Counted from the first letter of the stretch, positions 29,567-40,263 are shown. The stretch is 64,000 bases of DNA from Reinekea marina (GCF_030409715.1 NZ_JAUFQI010000001.1:3026501-3090500), one strand, 5' to 3'. Notes: generated from the letters alone by a model not told the origin. Numbers and translations are program-made.

Positions 29567-31414
29567 ATGCCACAGTATCGCTCCAAAACAACGACTTCAG
29601 GCCGAAATATGGCCGGTGCACGTGCCTTGTGGCGCGCCACAGGTATGAAAGACGACGATTTTCAAAAACCGATCATTGCCGTTGTGAACAGCTTCACTCA
29701 ATTTGTACCCGGCCATGTTCATTTAAAAGACATGGGCCAATTGGTGGCACGTGAAATTGAAAAAGCTGGCGGCGTTGCTAAAGAATTCAACACCATTGCA
29801 GTCGATGACGGTATAGCAATGGGACATGACGGTATGCTTTACAGCTTACCTTCTCGTGAGATTATTGCTGATTCAGTGGAGTACATGGTAAACGCACATT
29901 GCGCGGATGCCATGGTGTGTATATCTAACTGCGATAAAATTACTCCTGGCATGTTGATGGCGTCTTTACGCTTAAACATTCCAGTGATCTTTGTATCCGG
30001 TGGCCCAATGGAAGCCGGTAAAACCAAATTAGCGGAACACGCGCTAGATTTGGTCGATGCCATGGTGATTGCCGCGGATGATGAAGCCAGCGATGAAAAA
30101 GTAGCCGAATACGAGCGCAGTGCCTGCCCTACTTGTGGTTCTTGCTCTGGCATGTTCACGGCTAACTCGATGAACTGCTTAACCGAGGCGATTGGCTTGT
30201 CTCTACCAGGTAACGGCACTACGTTGGCAACCCATGCCGATAGACGCCGTTTATTTGAAGAAGCAGGCCACCGCATTGTTGCTATCACTAAAGACTACTA
30301 CGAAAACGACAATGAACGCGTACTACCACGTTCAATTGCCAGTTTTAAAGCGTTTGAAAATGCCATGGCGCTTGATATTGCCATGGGCGGCTCTACCAAC
30401 ACCATTTTGCACTTGCTAGCGGCGGCACAAGAAGCGGAAGTAGACTTCAACTTAAAAGACATAGATCGCATGTCTCATGAAGTGCCACAACTTTGCAAAG
30501 TTGCACCAAATACACCGAAATACCACGTCGAAGATGTTCACCGCGCTGGCGGCATCTTTGGAATATTAGGTGAGTTGAATCGTGCGGGTAAGTTACACGC
30601 CGATTTGCCAACCGTTCACTCAAACACAATGGCAGAAGCTCTAGAGAAATGGGACATCATGTCAAACAACGACAGCGATGTTGCAGAGTTTTACAAGGCT
30701 GGCCCGGCGGGTATCCCAACCCAAGTAGCATTTAGTCAAGCCACTCGCTGGCCTTCATTAGATGGTGATCGCGTAAATGGCTGCATTCGTTCTATTGAGA
30801 ATGCCTTTAGCTTGGAAGGTGGTTTAGCGGTTTTGTACGGCAATATTGCTCAAGATGGGTGTGTTGTGAAAACGGCGGGTGTCGATGACAGTATTCTAAA
30901 ATTTAGCGGCAAAGCCCGTATTTTTGAAAGCCAAGACGCTTCCGTGGAAGCTATTTTAGCGGACAAAGTAAACGAAGGTGATGTTGTTATTATTCGTTAC
31001 GAAGGACCTAAAGGTGGCCCAGGCATGCAAGAAATGCTCTACCCAACCAGCTATCTTAAATCGAAAGGGTTAGGCAAAGCGTGCGCCCTTTTAACCGACG
31101 GGCGCTTTTCCGGTGGCACCAGTGGATTATCGATTGGTCACGTTTCACCAGAAGCCGCTGCAGGCGGTAACATCGCCCTTATTGAAGAAGGTGACACGAT
31201 TGAAATTGATATTCCTAACCGCCGAATAGATGTGGCCGTCAGTGAAGAAACACTCACCAAACGCCGTGCCGCTATGGAAGCAAAAGGCAAAGATGCTTGG
31301 AAACCTGTTGAAAAACGCACTCGTGTGGTTTCACGCGCATTAAAAGCTTACGCCATGCTGGCCACCAGTGCCGATAAAGGTGCGGTCAGAAATGCTGAAA
31401 TGCTTGACGACTAA
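29567..31414 (+). CDS. ilvD: Dihydroxy-acid dehydratase
   Basis: Branched-chain amino acid synthesis: dehydrates dihydroxy acids to 2-keto acids, using an Fe-S cluster. 615 residues. [10 protein letters not shown] and [16 protein letters not shown] carry the cluster cysteines; [12 protein letters not shown] and [19 protein letters not shown] are also diagnostic. It is a single-gene unit with its own terminator. The upstream 60 bp is AT-rich, but I see no leader-peptide attenuator. Confidence 0.98.
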   Translation: MPQYRSKTTTSGRNMAGARALWRATGMKDDDFQKPIIAVVNSFTQFVPGHVHLKDMGQLVAREIEKAGGVAKEFNTIAVDDGIAMGHDGMLYSLPSREIIADSVEYMVNAHCADAMVCISNCDKITPGMLMASLRLNIPVIFVSGGPMEAGKTKLAEHALDLVDAMVIAADDEASDEKVAEYERSACPTCGSCSGMFTANSMNCLTEAIGLSLPGNGTTLATHADRRRLFEEAGHRIVAITKDYYENDNERVLPRSIASFKAFENAMALDIAMGGSTNTILHLLAAAQEAEVDFNLKDIDRMSHEVPQLCKVAPNTPKYHVEDVHRAGGIFGILGELNRAGKLHADLPTVHSNTMAEALEKWDIMSNNDSDVAEFYKAGPAGIPTQVAFSQATRWPSLDGDRVNGCIRSIENAFSLEGGLAVLYGNIAQDGCVVKTAGVDDSILKFSGKARIFESQDASVEAILADKVNEGDVVIIRYEGPKGGPGMQEMLYPTSYLKSKGLGKACALLTDGRFSGGTSGLSIGHVSPEAAAGGNIALIEEGDTIEIDIPNRRIDVAVSEETLTKRRAAMEAKGKDAWKPVEKRTRVVSRALKAYAMLATSADKGAVRNAEMLDD

Positions 31415-31458
31415 CAAGCGTTTAGCTTAGAAAATCGTTATAATCTGGCTTTTATTCT

Positions 31459-31482
31459 AAACGGGGTTCGCCCCGTTTTTTA
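31459..31482 (+). terminator. Intrinsic terminator after ilvD
   Basis: Stem AAACGGGG / CCCCGTTT around a TTCG tetraloop, followed by T and TATT. It lies 45 bp after the ilvD stop and just before the next gene. Confidence 0.88.
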
Positions 31483-31496
31483 TTAAGGGTTATTTT

Positions 31497-32837
31497 GTGT
31501 CTGTTATCACTTCTCGCCGACTCCTAATCTCGCTCGCTTCTGCGATTGCCTTGCTCGGTTTAATGAGCGTATTTAACCTATGGCGATTTGATCATGCTCA
31601 ATGGTTAAAGCAGCAGCTCACTTTTATTGATCATGAGCAAACGCCTCTGACTAGCCCAAGCACCACAAATAGGTTCGGTTCTAAATTAACATGGCAAAAC
31701 CTCGAGCTAACACTCTCTCAATCTCACTATTTCGAGGCTGAAGTAATTACCCTTGAGTTAAACTTGGTGTCCATTCTGTTAGGCCGCCCAACGATCGAGA
31801 GCATTAGCCTACAGACGCCTTATTTTGAGACACATCCGGAATCGATCAACGCCGCTGTCTTACGAGCCCTGCTTGACCTGAACGCCAAGAAAATTTCTAT
31901 TGCAAACAGCACCGCCGTATTCGATGACACTGAAGTACATGGTCTCAATATTGAAATGGTCAAGAATGGATCCTTAGGCGATTATTCAATGCAAACATCC
32001 GGGCACATTCGCAACGCTTCACTTGATGTTGGTTTTAATTACTCAGCAATGCTATCTTTGGCTAAAGATGACACGGTCATTTTTCGGAAAAACAATTTAA
32101 CCAGCCAAACGTTTTTTCAACAAGGTTCGGTTCAATGGGTTGGAAAAGTTAAACAAGCTAAGCTCAGTACAGACAACTCCCTCACTCTGGAATTTGCTTC
32201 TTGGTCTTCCCAATGGAATCAAAATCGTTTTACACATTTACCTGAGCTGTTCGATTTTTCAGGCGGTTTAGAATTTGGTTCCTGGCAAAACGGCGAAGTA
32301 AACCTTAGACTTTTAGATGCAGCAGTGGCCTTTAGAGACACTCAAAATATTGCGCGAACTTATGCATTGCAATCGACCGAGGCCAGCGCTTCTGAACAAA
32401 CCATCACGGGTCAACTCAGTGTTTCCATATTAGCCGAGCAACCTCAACAGGTGGCCGACCCACTCGATTGGCAAAGCTATAATTTTGTGATGACAGGACA
32501 AATAAATGACAATAAACCACTGATCTCTTGGGAAAAACCAGAATTTAGATTAGCGACCATCAATGGCGAAGGTCAGCGGTCATCTCATAACATCACATTA
32601 AAAGAACTCTCCCTTAACGCCGAAGGTAAGCTATGGCAATTAAAAGACGGGGATTGGAATGAATATCTAGATGAACAAAATACTGCGGGTTATGGTTTTG
32701 GTCGCCTAACTTTACAATGGCCGACGTTAAAAGTGATAGAAGGCCCTACAGTGACCAACCGGTTGCAGAAGCCTTTAAATTTATTGTCGAATGATATGGA
32801 AACAATCAATGCATTGCACCGCCTCCTGGTTCAATAA
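31497..32837 (+). CDS. AsmA-like membrane-anchored protein
   Basis: Probable inner-membrane-anchored periplasmic protein of the AsmA group, which is linked to lipid transport and outer-membrane assembly. 446 residues from a GTG start at 31497, preceded by AAGGG. N-terminal membrane segment at about 9-27 ([18 protein letters not shown]), then beta-rich sequence with [23 protein letters not shown] strands and [12 protein letters not shown], as in AsmA N-terminal regions. It overlaps the mutY start by 29 bp; an AsmA-family gene next to mutY is usual in related bacteria. Sequence identity in this family is low. Confidence 0.7.
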   Translation: MSVITSRRLLISLASAIALLGLMSVFNLWRFDHAQWLKQQLTFIDHEQTPLTSPSTTNRFGSKLTWQNLELTLSQSHYFEAEVITLELNLVSILLGRPTIESISLQTPYFETHPESINAAVLRALLDLNAKKISIANSTAVFDDTEVHGLNIEMVKNGSLGDYSMQTSGHIRNASLDVGFNYSAMLSLAKDDTVIFRKNNLTSQTFFQQGSVQWVGKVKQAKLSTDNSLTLEFASWSSQWNQNRFTHLPELFDFSGGLEFGSWQNGEVNLRLLDAAVAFRDTQNIARTYALQSTEASASEQTITGQLSVSILAEQPQQVADPLDWQSYNFVMTGQINDNKPLISWEKPEFRLATINGEGQRSSHNITLKELSLNAEGKLWQLKDGDWNEYLDEQNTAGYGFGRLTLQWPTLKVIEGPTVTNRLQKPLNLLSNDMETINALHRLLVQ

Positions 32838-33867
32838 ACAAGTACTCGAATGGTACGACCAATACGGCCGGAAAAATTTGCCATGGCAACAAGGCAAAAC
32901 AGCCTATCGTGTTTGGGTATCTGAAATTATGTTGCAACAAACGCAAGTTGCGACAGTTATCCCATATTTCGAGCGCTTCATGTCTAGCTTCCCAACGGTT
33001 GAATCTCTAGCAAGTGCCGACCAAGATGATGTACTGCATTTATGGACGGGCTTAGGTTACTACGCTCGCGCACGTAATTTACATAAGGCGGCCAAACAGG
33101 TTGTAGAACAGTTTAACGGCCAGTTCCCTGAACAAGTCGAACAACTTGAAGCTCTACCCGGTATTGGTCGCTCTACCGCAGGAGCTATTGCGAGCTCAGT
33201 GTTTAACCAACCCGCCGCGATACTAGATGGCAATGTTAAGCGCGTTCTCGCACGCTTTTTTGCTCTTGCTGAATGGCCAGGTACCACTGCATCGCAAAAA
33301 CAATTATGGCAATACAGTGAAGCCCTTACACCCAACAAACGAACGGCCGACTACAACCAGGTGATGATGGATTTAGGGGCACTGGTATGTACGCGAACAA
33401 AGCCTAAGTGCGACTCTTGCCCGCTCGCTAAAAAATGCTTAGCTTATGAACGCGATCAAACGCATTGCCTGCCGGTACCAAAGCCAAAAAAAGAAAAACC
33501 AACCAAAACAACACACATGCTTATTTTGCAACTCCCCGATGGCCGAGTTAAGCTGGTACAGCGCCCGCCAACAGGCATATGGGGTGGGCTGTTTAGTTTC
33601 CCTGAATTTGAAACGTTTGAAGATGTCGAATGTTATCTGCTATCAATCGAGGCTCAAGCACCTTTAAAATGGAAAAATTTCAAACACACTTTCAGTCACT
33701 ATCACTTAGATATTTGGCCAATACAGGTTAAACTGAACCAACCGCCAAACAATGTAAATGATGAAAAAGCAATATGGTTTCAGCCCAGCTTACCTAATGA
33801 AGAACAAGCCATCGGAATGCCCGCACCTGCGGTTACTTTGCTGAAGAAAATTGCTCAATCGATGTAA
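32809..33867 (+). CDS. mutY: A/G-specific adenine glycosylase MutY
   Basis: Removes adenine mispaired with 8-oxoguanine. From the ATG at 32809 ([20 protein letters not shown]) it has 352 residues and aligns with the E. coli N-terminus; the frame is open from 32791. Catalytic features: [10 protein letters not shown] (Glu), the helix-hairpin-helix [26 protein letters not shown] (Asp), and an Fe-S cluster C-X6-C-X2-C-X5-C in [18 protein letters not shown]. The C-terminal third is a NUDIX-like domain that recognises 8-oxoG. It is followed by yggX, as in E. coli. Confidence 0.96.
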   Translation: MHCTASWFNKQVLEWYDQYGRKNLPWQQGKTAYRVWVSEIMLQQTQVATVIPYFERFMSSFPTVESLASADQDDVLHLWTGLGYYARARNLHKAAKQVVEQFNGQFPEQVEQLEALPGIGRSTAGAIASSVFNQPAAILDGNVKRVLARFFALAEWPGTTASQKQLWQYSEALTPNKRTADYNQVMMDLGALVCTRTKPKCDSCPLAKKCLAYERDQTHCLPVPKPKKEKPTKTTHMLILQLPDGRVKLVQRPPTGIWGGLFSFPEFETFEDVECYLLSIEAQAPLKWKNFKHTFSHYHLDIWPIQVKLNQPPNNVNDEKAIWFQPSLPNEEQAIGMPAPAVTLLKKIAQSM

Positions 33868-33898
33868 GTTCACATTTGATAAAACTCGAGGTTCAAAC

Positions 33899-34171
33899 AT
33901 GACTCATTTAGTTGATTGCACCAAATATAAAAAACCGTTGCCAGCATTACAGCGCCCCCCTTTTCCTGGCCCAAAGGGTCAAGAGATTTTTGAAACAGTA
34001 TCAGCACAAGCTTGGAGTGAATGGCAAGCGCACCAAACTCGCTTGATCAATGAAAAACAGCTCACGGTTACTGATCCTACTTCTCGAAAGTATTTAATGG
34101 AACAAATGCAACTGTTTTTAACCGGCCAAGAATACGACGCCGCAGAAGGTTATGTACCGGAAGATAAATAA
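33899..34171 (+). CDS. yggX: Probable Fe(2+)-trafficking protein YggX
   Basis: Small cytoplasmic protein that protects Fe-S clusters against oxidative damage. 90 residues from the ATG at 33899 (MTHLVDCTKYKK); the frame continues upstream to 33851, into the mutY end. Signatures: LQRPPFPGPKGQEIFE, AWSEWQAHQTRLINEKQL and YLMEQMQLFLTG. It is probably co-transcribed with mutY, whose own Fe-S cluster makes the pairing sensible. Confidence 0.95.
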   Translation: MTHLVDCTKYKKPLPALQRPPFPGPKGQEIFETVSAQAWSEWQAHQTRLINEKQLTVTDPTSRKYLMEQMQLFLTGQEYDAAEGYVPEDK

Positions 34172-34202
34172 AAGCAAATGAGAATGTACTTATTTCATTA
34201 AG

Positions 34203-34247
34203 CTGTCACGTAAACGTCACTTTTTCGTCATACAAATTTTTTAGTGT
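34203..34247 (+). promoter_or_regulatory. Pho box with three 11-bp-spaced repeats before phoX
   Basis: CTGTCAC (34203-34209), ACGTCAC (34214-34220) and TCGTCAT (34225-34231) recur every 11 bp with 4-bp spacers. This is the established PhoB site architecture (7-bp direct repeats, 4-bp AT-rich spacers). A -10-like TAGTGT (34242-34247) follows 10 bp later. Together with a downstream phosphatase gene this suggests induction under phosphate limitation. Confidence 0.7.
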
Positions 34248-34279
34248 TCTCTCAAAATAAAACAACCTAGAGAGTCACT

Positions 34280-36145
34280 ATGGAAAACGATCAGCACAAA
34301 ACCGTTGCATTTGAATCTGTGTTAAATAAAGCCGTCTCGCGCCGTCGCGTTATTCAATCTGGAGGCGCTATAGGCGCTACCAGTTTTTTAGGCGGCGCTT
34401 CAACTTTAGCCATGTCGGCTACCCAAGCGACCTATTTAATGGGCTTCGACCCTATTCCGACGTCAACCGCAGACGAGATTCAACTTCCCTCGGGTTACCA
34501 TTACGAAGTGTTAGTTGCCTGGGGTGACCCAATTATTAAAGGTGCCCCTAAATTTTCAGTGAGTAACAGCGCTGACGATCAAGCTGGGCAGTTTGGTGAC
34601 AACACCGATGGCATGAGCATATTTCATTTACAGACGAAGCAAGGTGGCTTAGATGAAAATCGCGCCGTCATGGCGGTAAATAGTGAATATATAAATAAAG
34701 AGTTTATGCACACACACCAAGGCAAAAATATGAGCGCAGACGATGTTAAAAAAGAAATCGTTGCGCACGGTGTTAATATTTTTGAAGTTAAAAAGAATAA
34801 AAAAGGATCTTGGAAAGTTAACAAAAACTCACCTCTGAACCGCCGATTACATGGCGATGCTGATGAGTTTATTATGACAGGGCCTGTCACCGGGCACCCA
34901 CTGGTGCAAACAGCGATGGATCGCAGCGGTTCAAAAATTCGCGGCACTCTAAATAACTGCGGCAACGGGCAAACCCCTTGGGGCACCTATATAACCTGCG
35001 AAGAAAACTTCAATGGGTACTTCGGCGCACCAGAAGCTACGCCCTTAAATGATGAGCAACGCGCTTATGGATTGTCTGAAACTGGTTTTGATTATAACTG
35101 GTGGCCACACGAAGATCGTTTCAATTTAGCCAAGCACCCAAACGAAGCAAACCGCTTTGGTTGGATTGTAGAAATAGACCCACTTGACCCCAGCTCTAAG
35201 GCCATGAAGCGTTCAGCATTGGGGCGATTCAAACACGAGAATGCAGCTATTACCTTAGCGCCGAACGGGCATGCGGTTGTTTATATGGGTGATGATGAGC
35301 GAGGCGAATTTATTTACAAGTTTGTCTCTAAAGAGACCTATAAAGAAAACGATCGCGCGCACAATATGCGATTGCTTGAAGAAGGCACATTGTACGCAGC
35401 AAAGTTTAACGACAATGGCTCGGGTGAATGGATTGAGCTGAGCTTTGGTAAAAATGGCCTAACACCCGCCAATGGTTTTAAAGACCAAGCTTACATCTTA
35501 GTGTACGCCCGCATTGCGGCCCGTTTTGTGGGGGCGACATCGATGGACAGGCCAGAATGGGTGGCTTGCCACCCTTCTTCGCCTATGGTTTTTTGCACGC
35601 TTACGAATAACAAATACCGAGGCGAACGTGATTCACAACCAGTCAACGCGGCAAACCCTCGTGAGAAAAACCCATTTGGACATATCATACGTTGGGTACC
35701 AGAAAACAGAGACCACAGTGCGCAACGTTTTGGCTGGGATCTATTTGCGATGGCCGGTAACCCTAATACGCAAACAGGGCTCATGGCCGGCAGTGAGAAT
35801 ATAAGCGCCGATAACATGTTTAACAGCCCCGATGGGCTCGCGTTTGATGCTGACGGCCGTTTATGGATACAAACCGATGGCAACTACAAAAATGAAGGCA
35901 TTTTTGAAGGCCAAGGCAACAATCAAATGCTTTGCGCCGATCCGGTTACAGGGCATATACGCCGCTTTTTAGTAGGACCTAAAGAATGTGAAATTACCGG
36001 TTGTACGTTCGCGAATGATCAACGGACTTTGTTTATTGGTGTACAACACCCAGGTGTTGGCTGGCCAAATGCCGAAAAAGACGGTGTTCCACGCTCGGCC
36101 GTAGTTGCCATTCGCAAAGACGATGGCGGCATTATTGGAAGCTGA
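34280..36145 (+). CDS. phoX: PhoX family phosphatase (DUF839), Tat-exported
   Basis: Probable periplasmic or secreted alkaline phosphatase releasing phosphate from organic esters. 621 residues. The Tat signal has SRRRVIQSGGAIGATSF at about 20-36. The DUF839 body includes NNCGNGQTPWGTYITCEENF (about 226-245), RFGWIVEIDPLDP, VYMGDDERGEFIYKFVS and NSPDGLAFDADGRLWIQTDG. PhoX enzymes use calcium and iron, are Tat-dependent and are PhoB-regulated in marine bacteria; the upstream Pho box fits. The enzymatic role is inferred from the family. Confidence 0.9.
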   Translation: MENDQHKTVAFESVLNKAVSRRRVIQSGGAIGATSFLGGASTLAMSATQATYLMGFDPIPTSTADEIQLPSGYHYEVLVAWGDPIIKGAPKFSVSNSADDQAGQFGDNTDGMSIFHLQTKQGGLDENRAVMAVNSEYINKEFMHTHQGKNMSADDVKKEIVAHGVNIFEVKKNKKGSWKVNKNSPLNRRLHGDADEFIMTGPVTGHPLVQTAMDRSGSKIRGTLNNCGNGQTPWGTYITCEENFNGYFGAPEATPLNDEQRAYGLSETGFDYNWWPHEDRFNLAKHPNEANRFGWIVEIDPLDPSSKAMKRSALGRFKHENAAITLAPNGHAVVYMGDDERGEFIYKFVSKETYKENDRAHNMRLLEEGTLYAAKFNDNGSGEWIELSFGKNGLTPANGFKDQAYILVYARIAARFVGATSMDRPEWVACHPSSPMVFCTLTNNKYRGERDSQPVNAANPREKNPFGHIIRWVPENRDHSAQRFGWDLFAMAGNPNTQTGLMAGSENISADNMFNSPDGLAFDADGRLWIQTDGNYKNEGIFEGQGNNQMLCADPVTGHIRRFLVGPKECEITGCTFANDQRTLFIGVQHPGVGWPNAEKDGVPRSAVVAIRKDDGGIIGS

Positions 36146-36211
36146 ATCTAGTTAATATTGACCGATTTGAAGTGACAAGGAAGTTCACATAATAAATCTA
36201 ACCACCTTTTG

Positions 36212-36238
36212 GCCAGCGTGATTCGCTGGCTTTTTTTT
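36212..36238 (+). terminator. Intrinsic terminator after phoX
   Basis: Stem GCCAGCG / CGCTGGC with a 5-nt loop and a run of eight T. It lies 66 bp after the phoX stop. Confidence 0.88.
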
Positions 36239-36415
36239 GCGACTAACTAATCTACTCCACAGCACTTTACACCAAATTATTTCGCCAAATACGCCATTTT
36301 ATTCTGAAAAACTCAATTGATCGGCCTGAAAGCCTGAAATACGGCACGTTGAAAGTTGGCACAAACCTTGAAATAGCACAATTGTCACATTCAATTATCT
36401 CAAGGGAAAAATACC

Positions 36416-36733
36416 ATGACAGCGACAACCGATACATTTGACACTCAAAAACGCGCATTTCAATCTAAACGCTCAAAAGGCTGGGGTGTTGGGCTTTACC
36501 GAAATACTGAAGACGCGAAGCTCGCAGGCGTTTGCTCTGGCGTGGCTGAGTACATAGAAATGGAAAAAGGTTTATTGCGAATATTGTTTTTAGCAAGCCT
36601 TCTGTTTAGCTCTGGCGGCTCCGGTTTTCTATACCTAATAGGCTGGTTAGCACTGGCTCCTAAACCAAAGGCCGAGCCAACGTCAACAACCACGCAAGAT
36701 GAAGAGCAGTCTTCTGAACCAGCAGAGCTTTAA
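36416..36733 (+). CDS. PspC-domain membrane protein
   Basis: Small inner-membrane protein with a single PspC domain, the family that senses envelope stress and activates the phage-shock response. 105 residues: hydrophilic N-terminus, then GLYRNTEDAKLAGVCSGVAEYI (about 27-48), a membrane segment (ILFLASLLFSSGGSGFLYLIG), and a Glu/Thr-rich tail. No pspA, pspB or pspF is in the window, so it stands alone. A good ribosome binding site (AAGGGAA) precedes the ATG. Confidence 0.85.
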   Translation: MTATTDTFDTQKRAFQSKRSKGWGVGLYRNTEDAKLAGVCSGVAEYIEMEKGLLRILFLASLLFSSGGSGFLYLIGWLALAPKPKAEPTSTTTQDEEQSSEPAEL

Positions 36734-36772
36734 TATTTAAAAATTCGGCAAGGTAACAGGGATGTTGCCTTG

Positions 36773-37966
36773 CTAATCCAATTTATACACTCTAACAATG
36801 CTATCAAGTTCGCTTACTGAGCTTTCTGTTTGATTAGACGCCGTTAAATTTGACTGCGCAATCGCAACAGTTGTATCGCCAATGGTGGCAATATCAGCCA
36901 TATTCGATTCGATTTGCTGATAAAGCTGATGCTGGTATTGTGACTCTTGCTCTATAGTTTGATTCAACGCTTTAACTTGCTCTACACCTTCGTGCACCTT
37001 GCCAACCAAATCATTCATGGCCGACATATCCGTCGCCGTAACTTCAACGCCCTGTAGGGCAGACGACAAATTATTTAGCATTTGGCGAGTTCCCTGCTCT
37101 AAACTTTCAACGGTGTTCGCAATATCTTCAGTTGAGGTTTGAGTTCGGTTTGCCAGGGTCCTAACTTCATCGGCCACCACAGCAAAGCCTCGTCCTTGCT
37201 CGCCCGCACGAGCGGCTTCAATGGCCGCATTGAGCGCTAATAGATTGGTTTGATCGGCAATGCCTCTGATCTCGCTCAGCATTTTGCTGATCGACTCGCT
37301 GTCGGCTGCTAACTTGGCTGAAAAGTCAGAGGTCCCTTTCAGCTGCTCACTCAACTGTAAAACACTTTGCTGTGTTTTTGTGACTAACGAATAGCCTTCA
37401 GAGGAAAACCGATTAACTTTTTCAGCCCCTATACAGGCTTGTTTCGAATTCTCACTGATACAACCATTGTGCTCCGATGCGGCCTGAACGCCCTCTATAA
37501 CCGCTTGGGTCTTCGTTTGCTGCGATTGCACACCATCATTGAGCTTAACGCTGTCTTCATGCTGGGAGTGTGCATTAGTGCTCATTAAGCCCACCGAACT
37601 GTTTACACGATGCATCAGCTGCCTCAGGTCTTCCGCCATTCCATTAAAACTAGCAATAATATCGCCAATCATGTCATCGCTTTCTAAGTGACACTGGTGC
37701 GAAATATCCTTATCGGATATTTGGCGCGCAACCACGGCAATTTGCTGCAACTTCACCAACAGTATTTTGTGCAAAATAATGTAGTTTGCGACACCCATTA
37801 CCAAGCCAGCCATCACGCAGGCTACAGCAAATACTCCTAACAATCCGGGCTTAAACTCAACAAACAATGAGGCAAAAAATGGAAATATCGCGCCAATCAC
37901 CAAGCCAAAAGCCAAAAACGACGTTAACGTATTCGATAACAAGCTGTGCCGATTCAATAATTTCAT
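36773..37966 (-). CDS. Methyl-accepting chemotaxis protein without periplasmic sensor
   Basis: Chemoreceptor signalling through CheA/CheW. 397 residues. Two hydrophobic segments (about 13-36 and 39-60) are separated by only a few residues, so there is no periplasmic ligand domain. A HAMP-like region follows ([20 protein letters not shown]), then the signalling domain with hairpin tip [20 protein letters not shown] and [15 protein letters not shown]. Input could be membrane state, a partner protein or cytoplasmic. Stand-alone gene; no che genes nearby. Confidence 0.9.
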   Translation of the reverse strand: MKLLNRHSLLSNTLTSFLAFGLVIGAIFPFFASLFVEFKPGLLGVFAVACVMAGLVMGVANYIILHKILLVKLQQIAVVARQISDKDISHQCHLESDDMIGDIIASFNGMAEDLRQLMHRVNSSVGLMSTNAHSQHEDSVKLNDGVQSQQTKTQAVIEGVQAASEHNGCISENSKQACIGAEKVNRFSSEGYSLVTKTQQSVLQLSEQLKGTSDFSAKLAADSESISKMLSEIRGIADQTNLLALNAAIEAARAGEQGRGFAVVADEVRTLANRTQTSTEDIANTVESLEQGTRQMLNNLSSALQGVEVTATDMSAMNDLVGKVHEGVEQVKALNQTIEQESQYQHQLYQQIESNMADIATIGDTTVAIAQSNLTASNQTESSVSELDSIVRVYKLD

Positions 37967-38194
37967 AGTTATCCCTACAAGAAGTAAACGCCAACCTTAG
38001 TATTGTCGCCTTAATCTTCGTTTACTTTAGACAAAGTTTTGTACAAATGCCTATTTGAAAAGGCACAAACCCTTAAAATTATCGAACATTCTAATTAACC
38101 TAGATAAAATTGATTAAAAAACAACAAAACTGATCGAAAATCACACGGAAAGTGAATTTTTATCAAAAGAATCAATAATTTAGCAAAAAAGGTG

Positions 38195-38223
38195 TTGACG
38201 ACCTCGATGAAAATCCGTTTAAT
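38195..38223 (+). promoter_or_regulatory. Promoter of tRNA-Phe
   Basis: TTGACG (38195-38200) and TTTAAT (38218-38223) with a 17-bp spacer, followed by a GC-rich discriminator (ACGCCCCCG) typical of stringently controlled stable-RNA promoters. Confidence 0.75.
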
Positions 38224-38261
38224 ACGCCCCCGTTGACGAGATGAATATCTCAGCCAACATT

Positions 38262-38337
38262 GCCCAGATAGCTCAGTCGGTAGAGCAGGGGACTGAAAAT
38301 CCCCGTGTCCGTGGTTCGATTCCGCGTCTGGGCACCA
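38262..38337 (+). tRNA. tRNA-Phe (GAA)
   Basis: 76-nt cloverleaf with encoded CCA. Acceptor GCCCAGA pairs with TCTGGGC, D-arm GCTC-AGTCGGTA-GAGC, anticodon stem GGGGA/TCCCC around a loop CTGAAAA with anticodon GAA, and T-loop GGTTCGATTCC. The fit to the bacterial tRNA-Phe consensus is clear. Confidence 0.97.
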
Positions 38338-38353
38338 TCAAATTTCACGAAGA

Positions 38354-38378
38354 AGCCTGCAGCAATGTGGGCTTTTTT
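38354..38378 (+). terminator. Intrinsic terminator after tRNA-Phe
   Basis: Eight-bp stem (AGCCTGCA with TGTGGGCT, two G-U pairs) around a GCAA tetraloop, followed by TTTTT. It starts 17 nt after the tRNA. Confidence 0.75.
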
Positions 38379-38541
38379 GTGCCTACTCGAAACGCTCGGC
38401 GTCTTTAATCGCGCCACATCCCAATATGATCAAAAAATAATCTATTGAAATATTACACCGTTTGAACGTATTATACCTTTCGGTCAGGTTCAATTTGACT
38501 CGTAAGCAATCAATTAAAACTAAAACAAATGAGGATATTGC

Positions 38542-39177
38542 ATGAAGTACATTTGCAAAATTGCCCTAACAGCAACTTCGCTGTTTTTATCGGCCTATGC
38601 CGCTTCGGCTGGAACCAACATTGAAACCAGTTTCGGCTTTGGTTTATCAGATGCAAAACTTGCTGAATACACCTACACAGATGGCAGCACTAAAACATTA
38701 ATCGCCGGCAATGGCCTTGGGCTGGCGGTTAACCAAACCTTGACCACATTAAACTCTGTCGATGTTATTGCCGGCCTTGGGTTTCAATGGGGATCTATAG
38801 GCGATAGTTCGACCTCCACTTTATTCTACGACGGGTTTACCTATTTCCCCTTAGAGCTCAATGCCAAGTACCACATTACTAAAGAAATCGCGGTTAAAGG
38901 CGGAATTTCTTATTTGCTTTTCCCAATGTACATGTCACAAGAAGGGGACCAAAAGGCTAAATTTAAAGGAACGAGTAACTTAGGCTACAACGTTGCGTTG
39001 CACTACGATATTGGCGGTGTTTATTTCTACGGCAAGTACTCTGCAAATACCGTTGCCTATACCGAATTAAGCGATGGCGATGGTAACTCAGCCGACATAA
39101 CTGGTGCTGTAGACGATGAGATCGTCAATGTTTTTCACCTAGGTGTCGGAATTAACTTCGACATGTTCTCAAAATAG
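38542..39177 (+). CDS. Outer-membrane beta-barrel protein (OmpW/OmpA-barrel-like size), unassigned
   Basis: Exported protein of 211 residues with a signal peptide (MKYICKIALTATSLFLSAYAASA, cleaved after about residue 23). The mature part alternates polar and aromatic/hydrophobic residues in strands (NIETSFGFGLSD, LPLELNAKYHIT-like, GVYFYGKYSAN) and ends HLGVGINFDMFSK, with a penultimate-strand pattern close to outer-membrane barrels. About eight strands are plausible. No family name can be assigned with confidence. A strong terminator follows, so it is a single-gene unit. Confidence 0.6.
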   Translation: MKYICKIALTATSLFLSAYAASAGTNIETSFGFGLSDAKLAEYTYTDGSTKTLIAGNGLGLAVNQTLTTLNSVDVIAGLGFQWGSIGDSSTSTLFYDGFTYFPLELNAKYHITKEIAVKGGISYLLFPMYMSQEGDQKAKFKGTSNLGYNVALHYDIGGVYFYGKYSANTVAYTELSDGDGNSADITGAVDDEIVNVFHLGVGINFDMFSK

Positions 39178-39223
39178 GCGGCTTTTTTTAATTTAGCTTC
39201 GCCTTTCAGCAATCATTCTAATT

Positions 39224-39250
39224 AGCCGAACGCTTCGTTCGGCTTTATTC
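39224..39250 (+). terminator. Intrinsic terminator after the beta-barrel gene
   Basis: Nine-bp stem AGCCGAACG / CGTTCGGCT with loop CTT and trailing TTATTC, 46 bp after the stop. Confidence 0.75.
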
Positions 39251-39329
39251 ACCTTTAGGATGAGCCTCTTTCCCACCCTCCTATGCTAAGATGCCGCTAC
39301 AATCCCTTTCAAATTGAATAGCGATATTT

Positions 39330-40247
39330 ATGAGCTCTAATTCGAACCATTTCCCTCAATGGCTTGCCGTTACCTTGTTGATCAGTGTAGCGACCATGTT
39401 TGCTGGTAACCACGTTGCAGCTCGTTTGGCGTTTGATAATGGCGCAGGGCTGATCATTGCGCTACTGGCACGCAGTGGTTTTGCGTTAGTGATTATGGCA
39501 AGCCTAGTCATTTGGCAAGGGCAATCGCTACGCATAGCGAGAGGAAAACGACGCTTTCAATTATTGCTGGGGTTAATGATCACACTGCAGAGCTTGGCAC
39601 TCTATTCATCAGTAGCGCGAATTCCCGTACCCATTGCGCTATTACTGATTAATTCTTGGCCGATAATTTACACGCTGTTAAATTGGGTGCTTTCTGGCAT
39701 TAAGCCCACCGGCCGTTTTATTTTTATTATGGTAACCATTTTATTCGGATTGGTTCTCGTGCTCGATATTCCAAGCTGGTTCAACGGTGAGCAAGCTTTG
39801 GAAGGCGATTGGTTTACTGGCATTGCCTTAGGTGGGTTATCGGCCGTATTTTTAGCTATTGCGATGCGGTTAATGGATTTTCAGCTTGCGCAAATGAGTG
39901 GTTCAGTGCGTAGCGGTTTTTCTATGCTTTTTGTCGTGCTAACGCTAATGATCGTTGGCATCAGTGGCGTTGTACCAAACGGTATGACTCTGCCCATTAA
40001 CGGAATCGGTTGGTTTGGTTTAGCCGCGCTTGCGGTGCTTTACGGTACCGCTTCTTCGATGTTGTTTATTTCATTGCCAAGACTAAACATGGCGCGAAAC
40101 TCCCCAATTGTAAATTTTGAACCTGTCGCGGCGTTGTTTTTAAGTTGGTGGATACTGAGCCAAACGTTAAACACCATTCAACTTATTGGCGGTGCGGTCG
40201 TTATGTTTGGTATTGTGTTGCTCAGTTTTTCTAAACGTCCTAGTTAA
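39330..40247 (+). CDS. EamA/DMT-family transporter
   Basis: Inner-membrane exporter of the drug/metabolite transporter superfamily. 305 residues, about ten membrane segments in two EamA repeats (about 10-145 and 160-300). The repeat ends LLLINSWPIIYTLLNWVL and NFEPVAALFLSWWILSQTL correspond to the conserved N/P-containing helix. Substrate cannot be read from sequence. It is followed after 16 bp by a DUF2956 gene and then a pseudouridine synthase, so these may form one transcript. Confidence 0.88.
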   Translation: MSSNSNHFPQWLAVTLLISVATMFAGNHVAARLAFDNGAGLIIALLARSGFALVIMASLVIWQGQSLRIARGKRRFQLLLGLMITLQSLALYSSVARIPVPIALLLINSWPIIYTLLNWVLSGIKPTGRFIFIMVTILFGLVLVLDIPSWFNGEQALEGDWFTGIALGGLSAVFLAIAMRLMDFQLAQMSGSVRSGFSMLFVVLTLMIVGISGVVPNGMTLPINGIGWFGLAALAVLYGTASSMLFISLPRLNMARNSPIVNFEPVAALFLSWWILSQTLNTIQLIGGAVVMFGIVLLSFSKRPS

Positions 40248-40263
40248 AGGCAACATAAACAAC

